This document shows, piece after piece, positions 38,895 through 45,390 of a stretch of DNA of 45,390 nt; the first letter of the stretch is position 1, and the number at the start of each line of letters is the position of its first letter. The notes below the pieces were generated by a model that saw only the letters and a program-made list of their open reading frames with translations, did not search any database and was not told the DNA's origin. The DNA lies in assembly GCA_001931905.2 (NCBI GenBank), contig MSJI02000068.1, positions 1 through 45,390 of the forward strand. Reading direction: 5' to 3'. Source of the DNA: Cladosporium sp. IMV 00045. Taxonomy: Eukaryota; Ascomycota; Dothideomycetes; Cladosporiales; Cladosporiaceae. Made by a program: the position numbers and the translations under genes.

Positions 38895-40957
38895 CTAAGG
38901 CCCATCACCCGTTCCTTCCTTCGGCCGTTCCCATTCGCGGACATGTGCTGTTTACAAAGAACGTCAGTCTCTAGAACTGCAAAATCGCGCCGTTCAGGCT
39001 TCATGAATAGCAACTCACCATTATCGCAAGCAGTGATGATACAATGCTCCTGAAAGCCCAGCCAAGAAAGCGGATGCGAATCGACCACCTTGTTCATGAC
39101 GGGCGGCAGACTCGCCGTGCTCGCCTTGGAATCCACGCCGTGCACGCGCGGCTGTCCGCCGTTGCTCTCCGGCCCAGCGCCATTGACGCTCTCGTCCGGC
39201 TGGGTTGACAGATTGCTCTTGCTGCGCGACCTATTCGCAGCAGTAGCGGCGCCGATGGAATGGCTCTTCTCCCTGCCCATGGGCACGCCATTCCCCACGC
39301 TGCTTCTGTGCGCGCCTATCTTCGGCCGGCCCAGCATGCCGACGGAGAAATCCCACAGGAGCAAGCGGCAGTCCTCGCCGACGGAGCCGAAGCGGTAGTT
39401 GCGCTCGTCGCAGCGCCAGGGGTCGAATTTGACGTCGCGCACCCAGCTTTCGTGGCCGACGCAGCGCGCCACGAGGGAGTGGTCGGCCACGCTCCAGATG
39501 CTGACCAGGTCGTCTTGGCCGCCGGTGAGGACGTAGCGGCTGTCCGGAGACCATGTTACGGTGAGGAGGGCGCCGAAGAAAGATCGGTGGACGTCGAGGA
39601 CGCGTTCGGCGAGGAAGTCCATGATGGTTAGGGTGCCGTCTTCGGCGACGGCGGCGAGGTGGCGGCCGTCGGGACTAAAGGCGACGGCGTTGATTTTCTG
39701 GTTGGACAGCTTCCAGACACTGACGGGATTGGTTTTTTGGTTTCGTGATTGTACTGACTTTTTGATGTTCAGGTTGTACTGGCGTCTGGGAGTGGTGTCT
39801 CCGTTCGTACTGCCGTCTGGACTGATGCCGTTCTCTGCGGGAGGAGTCGCCGTTTCTTCGGGGATGAATTCAGCGTCTTCCTTCTCCTTGTCGTATACTA
39901 TTAGTGATCCATCGGTGTGCGCAGCGAGGAAGAAGTTCTCTTTGTTGGGCAGCCACCAAATGGCGTTGACGGCCGAGTTGTTGATCATCCCGTTCTTGTT
40001 GATGCGAGCGTATTTTTGCGAGACTGGCTCGTACCAGATCATATCACCAGTGTTGAAGCCGAGTATCACATCCAGATGATTGGTAGACTGCGTGAACGTG
40101 TTCACGTCGTGACATATCGCGTGCGCTTTTGTGAACAGCACCTTGGTCATGTTCTCCGTTTTCATGTCTGAGGGCGCAGAGAGATCAAGCCACATGAAAG
40201 CGCGATTCACGTTCGCGAAAGCGTAGATGCCATCCGGTGCATGCTCGCCCATTCGCTTGACCATGGATTCGTGAGGGATTACTCGCGAAACGAACGACGA
40301 GTTGCTCTTGACAATATTATTCTTCGGCTTCGGCTTCTCGTCCTTCTTCTTGCCCTTAACTGTGACTGGCGCGAGCGCTGGATTGCCGTCGCCGAAGGTG
40401 GCTCTTGAGCCGGAGTATGTAGTCGACCCGTACCCGTTGATCGAAGAGCCAGCATCGCTCTTTGGGCTTTCTTTCTCTTCTTGTATGCTCTGGTAGTTTG
40501 GTCTTGTGCTTTGAGCTGTAGTTGTGCGGAACAGGCCTTGCGACTGTGGAGGCTTCTTGGGTGCGAATACTACGGTCGAGAGCTTGGTACCGGCCGTGGG
40601 TGGCCCGATGGTTGTGGCCAGCGGATTGTTATTCGGCTGCGGCGCATCGCTTGGGTGTGGAGGTGGTGTAGCGAGGTGCATATCATCGCGCAAGACATAG
40701 GTACCCTCACCGACTACAAGTTGGTACTCGGGACCGGTAGGGTGCTCCAGGGTGTTGTTGGTCTCGAGCAGGGCGCCGCCTGGCATGCCGGTGTAGAGCT
40801 GGCCATTGGGATAACGGGGAGGAGGTGGGAGGACACTAGAGTCGCGGGCTCATCGTCAGCTACCAAGTTACTTGTGCGATGGTGCGATAGCGATGCTTGT
40901 CCAGACAGGAAGCTGATAAGAGCATGCGACATGCAGGGCCGTGTTTGCTTACAACAT
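38895..40957 (-). CDS. creC: Catabolite repression WD40 protein CreC (WDR20 family)
   Basis: CreC partners and stabilises the deubiquitinase CreB, which acts in CreA-dependent carbon catabolite repression; WDR20 does the same for USP12/46. Three exons, 40957-40953, 40835-39019 and 38947-38895, give 624 residues. The first coding exon is only five bases (ATGTT). After a 117-base intron (GTAAGC, GCTGAC branch, CTCTAG) the next exon adds T-GTC, giving M-F-V-L-P-P-P-P-R-Y-P, the expected CreC start. The last intron (38948-39018, GTGAGT, CTGAC branch, AACAG) leads to GHVREWERPKEG. WD-repeat features include VWKLSNQKINAVAFSPDGRH, VTWSPDSRYVLTGGQDDLVS and FGSVGEDCRLLLWDFSV. A basic segment (KGKKKDEKPKPKNN) and a Ser-rich loop interrupt the repeats. 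The match to fungal CreC is strong. Confidence 0.93.
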
Positions 40958-41567
40958 GGTGTGCTGGTGGCTTCGTCGCCGGATTAACTATGTGGTTCAA
41001 GGAATATCTCCGCGCATTGCCTGGTGGATTGCTGAGAGGGTGATCTGTACTTGTATGTAGCACACAGAGTAGATGAAGAAGAAGAAGAAGAAGAAGAAGA
41101 AGAAGAAGAAGCAATCAGTGGATGGCGATGGTAGGAGTCTCCAATATGAGAGAGTGCGGCGCAAGGCCGTGCTCGCCTACTGCTGCAGCCATAGTCGCTG
41201 ATGAGATAGGTACAACTGTGGGGTTCTTGTCGGTTAAAGCCAAATATGGGGAAGTGACGATCCGGAGGTAGAGTATCCGGTCGTTGAGATGCAATAGGTA
41301 TACATCCATATGTATGATTTAAGCATATCAATGTAAGCATATCTGATGGCTCGTCTATTGCAGACAGCAATTTTAAGGTGCCTCGGTTCATTATACACCT
41401 CACCTCCCTGTCGTCATCCAAGAATGCAAGACAAAGCATGTGAAGCTCAAGACCCGACGCAAGGTTTCGAGCCACGTGCTGAGCGGCCGATCAGCTTTGA
41501 CGTCGATTGATGATGATAGACGCTTGCCTCTTTGCGCGCTTGAGGCAGCTTTCCCATCTCCTCAAAA
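40958..41567. promoter_or_regulatory. Divergent promoter region of creC and gem1
   Basis: The start codons of the two genes are 610 bases apart and point away from each other. The region contains the (GAA)12 run listed separately, 118-154 bases upstream of the creC ATG. No other known site was identified. Confidence 0.55.
41075..41111. repeat. (GAA)12 microsatellite
   Basis: Twelve perfect GAA units plus one G. On the creC sense strand this is a pure (CTT)12 polypyrimidine tract in the promoter or 5' leader. Confidence 0.95.
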
Positions 41568-43522
41568 ATGGCCACAGGTATGTCGCATTGCACATTCCGC
41601 AACTTCACCTCTTGTTGCTGACAGCCAGTCAAGTCAGGATATGCATCTGCGGCGATGAGGAGGTGGGCAAGTCCTCCCTCCTGACCAGCTTGGTCAAAGA
41701 CACCTTTGTCACCACTCCCCTGCAGCCAGTCCTACCGCCCATAACTCTCCCTCCGACCCTCGGCACGCCCGAAAATGTCACTACCACCATCGTCGATACT
41801 GCTTCGGTTCCGCAAGAGCGCGAAGCATTGAAAAAGGAGGTCCGCAAGTGCAATGTGATCCTGCTGGTATACAGCGACCACTACAGCTATGAACGCGTCG
41901 CTCTCTTCTGGATGCCGTACTTTCGCTCGCTCGGAGTGAACGTGCCAGTGGTATTATGCGCGAACAAGAGCGATCTGGCGCCTGTTGGCAGCAGTACTGC
42001 GCAGGTTGTTGAAGAGGAGATGCTGCCCGTCATGGCTGAGTTCAAGGAAATCGACTCGTGCATACGGACTAGCGCATTGGAGCACCACAACATCAACGAA
42101 GTCTTTTTCCTGTGCCAAAAAGCCGTCACCCATCCGATTGCGCCCATCTACGATTCAAAGGAGGGCACATTGAAGCCTGCTGCTGTGGAGGCGCTGAAGA
42201 GAGTGTTTTGGTTGAGCGATAAGGATCAAGATGGATTACTGAATGACACAGAATTGCACGAGTTCCAAAGAAGATGCTTTGACAAGGACCTGTCGGAGGA
42301 AGAGCTGGCAAACATCAAGCGGACGATTCAACGGTGGTCACCAGACACTGGGGATGAGATCGATAGAGGGATCGACGTTGAAGGGTTCTTGTTGTTGAAT
42401 AAGATGTTCGCGGAGAAAGGGCGACACGAAACGGTCTGGATCATCTTGCGAAAATATCAGTACGCAGACAGCTTGTCGCTGAAGGACACATTCCTACACC
42501 CCAAGTTCGATGTACCAGCGTTCGCATCTGCTGAGCTTAGTCCGGCCGGCTACAGATTCTTTGTGGACCTCTTCTTACTACACGACAAAGACAACGATGG
42601 TGGACTCAGCGACACAGAGCTCGCCACGCTTTTTGCGCCAACGCCTGGCATACCGTTTTCATGGATGGACTCCGCATTCCCCAACTGCACAGTGAGGAAC
42701 GAAGCCGGCTACATCACTCTCCAAGGCTGGCTCGCGCAATGGAGCATGACGACCTTCGAAGAGCCAAAAACAACACTCGAATACCTGGCCTACCTGGGCT
42801 TCGAATCGCCCGACGCCAAAAACACAACCGCCGCACTCAAAGTGACCAAACCACGCAAACGCCGCAACAAAAACGGCGGCAAAGTCGAACGCAGCGTCTT
42901 CCACTGCTACGTCCTCGGCGCCCCCAGCAGCGGCAAAAGCGCCCTGCTGAACGCCTTCCTCAACCGCTCCTTCGACGCAACCTACCACCCAACCATCAAA
43001 CCGCAAACAGCAGTCAACAGCGTCGAGCTGCAAGGCGGCAAGCAATGCTACCTAATCCTGTCCGAACTCGGCGAACTCGAACCCGCCATCCTGGAAAACC
43101 AGGTCAAACTCGACGCCTGCGACCTGATCTGTTACGCCTACGACTCCTCGGACCCGGACAGCTTCGCGCACGTGCGCGAGCTGCGCGAGCGCCATCCCGC
43201 CCTCGACTCCCTGCCCTGCGTCTACGCGGCGCTCAAAGCGGACCGCGACCGCGCGGTGCAGAGGACGGAAGTCCAGCCCGACGCTTACTGCGAGACCCTC
43301 AAAATGCCCAAACCGCTGCACGTCAGCGTGCGGTGGAGGAGTATCGGGGAGTTCTTCGTCGGGTTGGCTGAGTGCGCTACGCAGCCCAGTCTGGCTTTTC
43401 CGAAGAATGAGGAGGATGATGGTGTCGATTGGAATATGGCTGCGATGGGCGTGGGGGCCGCGGTCGTTGCTGTCGCTGCAGGGGTGGTGGTTTGGAAGAA
43501 GACCGTTGCTGCGAGTCCTTGA
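41568..43522 (+). CDS. gem1: Mitochondrial Rho GTPase Gem1/Miro
   Basis: Gem1 is a tail-anchored outer-mitochondrial-membrane GTPase that affects mitochondrial shape and inheritance and the ER-mitochondria tether. Two exons, 41568-41577 and 41625-43522, give 635 residues. The first coding exon has ten bases (M-A-T plus one base). The 47-base intron has GTATGT, a TTGCTGAC branch and ACAG, phase 1. The first GTPase domain has P-loop [13 protein letters not shown] and NKSD. Two EF-hands follow, [13 protein letters not shown] (about 224) and [13 protein letters not shown] (about 350), then a second GTPase domain with [11 protein letters not shown] (about 430) and a degenerate ALKADRD in place of NKxD. 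The C-terminus has one hydrophobic segment ([19 protein letters not shown]) with a short KK-containing tail, the outer-membrane anchor. Full-length architecture matches Miro. Confidence 0.96.
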
Positions 43523-45390
43523 GCCGCTTGGGGAGAAGGATGGTGGATGGATTGTAATGATACCCAACTCAGCGCTTTGTAAGATATAATGTCAACATCA
43601 AAATCATCAAATGTCTTTCGCGTACAATAACACGTCCTGGCATGAAGGTGCGATGCGATGCACGTGAAACCTCAAGCCATAACAAGGTTGGCTCCCGCTC
43701 TGCAGTCTCGCCGATTCATAGACATATGGTTTCGCCGCCCGGCTATCAGCTATCTCTAAAGCAAAGCCCATCGCTTGCACGACAAAACAGCACAAAACAA
43801 CCATGCCTCAGGTAGCCAAGCCGTCAGGATCTCTATCCACCTATAATCCCTGCAAAGAGTCCAGGAACGCCCAGAAAGTGGCAGCAAGGGCACGCACATG
43901 CAATAGGCGTCTACCGCACAGGCGAGGATTGCTGTCAAGCGGTTTTGAGGCAGTTTCTTCCCACGTCGTGGATCCCTGTCAAGTGAAACGATCGATAGCC
44001 TAGAACGGCGAGATTATCATTCACGAGCACGATGACTCCCCAAGCGTGTATAAGTCTCTCACTAATTTCTCCGTTAGTGGGAGAGGGAAGAACTCGGCGA
44101 AGCCCAACTGTATGGATAGTCAGGTCCCAACCCACGTGCACAGGTGTTTTGGGACGGATGGATTTCTCTGTGAGATTTTGGGAGATAAGGGGAAAAAGAA
44201 AAGAAAAAATCGTTCGTGCTATGCTACTAGGCGCGTCTTTTGGTCGGATGGGGTTTCTCGAAATCTTTGCACTGATACCCCTTATCTGATGTTCTCTGCT
44301 CCAATTGCCAAACAGAGCAATAGAAACGTCCAAAGTCCTTGAAGACCTGCTGCATGCGTTCCCGCTGGCACATATCCACAAGCCGGCTACCGGTTTCTCG
44401 CAGGGGAGAAGAAGACAAAGCTTGGTGTTTCGGTGGGCCGGTATCTCTGCGGCGATGCGGGCGGGTGGAACCCTCGAGCAAGGGAGGAAAGACTTGGAGG
44501 AAAAGGGACCGCTAAGCTGTATACAATAACCTCCGACGACAACGATCAATATCAACATTTGCATGATGAATCACGCCGTCACGGTAGTATTTGGGTTGAG
44601 AGTTGCGTTGGTCGCGACGTGTCTTGGTCGTTGTTCATGCCTCTGCCCGGACCCTCCCGTTGCGCTGCATCCGTTGTGGATACATGTATATCAAAGTGAA
44701 GCTTTTTCATGATGTGCAGAAATCGGTTGCAGGGCTGCGTTGTCGTTATCGACTAGGAGGCCGGCGGACTGCGTGGAAGATGCTCCATGTCAGGTCCGGC
44801 CAGATCGTTGACAGCTCCATCAAGACGCCTTCTTTCACGTGCCGCAAAATGCCTATCGGGTGCCAATTCTCGCTCTATCGGTGGCGGGTTTGGCCTAGAC
44901 GGCGGTATCACGGTAGAATGGCGTCTCATACTCAGGGTCTCTTTCCTTGTCTGCGGGATCACCGGTACAGCTACTGCCCGACCCACAAGATCTCTGCGCA
45001 AACCTTGTCGGTTGGCCGTGACGGCGGCATGAGTCGTCAGCGATGGCTGTGCTCCTTTGCAACTTACGAGAGCTTGCGTGTAGCACTCGGACTATCGTGG
45101 TGAGCACTTGCACGTTTTGAGCGGGAGATGCAGGTAGCAGGAGAGATGTTGGCCATGCTGGCTAGGAAGGAGTTGGTGTCCGGCTTGCGCAAGCAAAGGG
45201 CAAGATCCATCCGTGCTTTTTCCCACGGTTGAGGCGCTGGCTGTTCTGGCGTTCGCACGTCATGGAAGAAACCATAATGATAAGCTTGCCCAATCCTTGA
45301 CCAGTAGCATTGACGACGAGGAAAGTTTCTGGGCGCCGCCCGTCATTATTTGCCTGTGCTCTTTGCTGGTGTATCTTTTGTATACTACTA
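43523..45390. other. Right-end region without a supported gene
   Basis: About 1.87 kb follows gem1. Several frames of 60-209 residues occur on both strands, none with a recognisable domain. A near-perfect 11-base stem with an 8-base loop lies at 44055-44084. A gene with small exons, or one lying mostly beyond the window, cannot be excluded. Confidence 0.45.
44055..44084. repeat. Imperfect inverted repeat (11-base stem)
   Basis: TCTCTCACTAA pairs with TTAGTGGGAGA around the loop TTTCTCCG, with a single G-T pair in the stem. No T-tract or flanking gene suggests a use. Confidence 0.5.

Noticed and set aside
29926..40957. A carbon-catabolite gene cluster linking GH105 and creC
   Set aside because: They are 7.5 kb apart with unrelated coq5 and zds1 between them. 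Both types of gene are usually dispersed, and CreA-like hexamers here are at chance frequency.
43935..44564. 209-residue - strand frame in the right-end region
   Set aside because: Residue composition looks random (many C, S, R and I in no pattern), with no domain, no clear promoter and no intron evidence.

Overview
The window reads as a gene-dense piece of a filamentous ascomycete nuclear chromosome, probably Dothideomycetes or a close relative. Introns are short, mostly 47-130 bases, with GTRAGT-like donors, CTRAC-like branch sites about 10-25 bases before a YAG acceptor, and many genes have only one or two. Upstream regions are 0.5-2 kb long. There is no operon structure, no CRISPR array, no recognisable transposon and no tRNA gene that I could find by eye.

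Layout, left to right: the 3' end of an ER Hsp70 (BiP/Kar2, HDEL tail); a zinc alcohol dehydrogenase (-); the tRNA 2'-O-methyltransferase Trm7 (+) followed by an unknown protein (+); a proline-rich protein with one membrane segment (-), flanked by two odd noncoding sequences; an Slm1-like BAR-PH protein (+); a low-complexity protein whose first coding exon has 13 bases (+); a small hydrophilic protein with a mitochondrial presequence (-); a secreted DUF3237 protein (-); a Bud27/URI prefoldin-like protein (-); the ribosome-biogenesis factor Rei1 (-); the sulfite reductase flavoprotein subunit Met10 (-); a CUE-Smr protein (+) that converges on a CorA-like membrane protein (-); a GH105 pectin-oligosaccharide hydrolase (-); the ubiquinone methyltransferase Coq5 (-); a Zds1-family protein (-); the catabolite-repression WD40 protein CreC (-); and the mitochondrial Rho GTPase Gem1/Miro (+). 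The last 1.9 kb shows no gene I can support.

Most genes are conserved housekeeping or signalling genes with no obvious shared pathway. Loose themes are translation and ribosome quality (Trm7, Rei1, Bud27, CUE-Smr), mitochondria (Coq5, Gem1, the small presequence protein) and carbon use (ADH, CreC, GH105). I see no clustered biosynthetic or defence system. The least explained signals are a degenerate tandem repeat of about 97 bases containing palindromic cores (about 5460-5860), a cluster of six ACAATAG/CTATTGT heptamers (7067-7199), four RVxF-like motifs in the Bud27 homologue, a CRE-type site with an 11-base triplicate ahead of the small mitochondrial protein, and several coding first exons of only 5-13 bases. 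Exon joins were worked out by eye. They close in frame for most genes but stay unresolved in the ADH and CorA-like genes.
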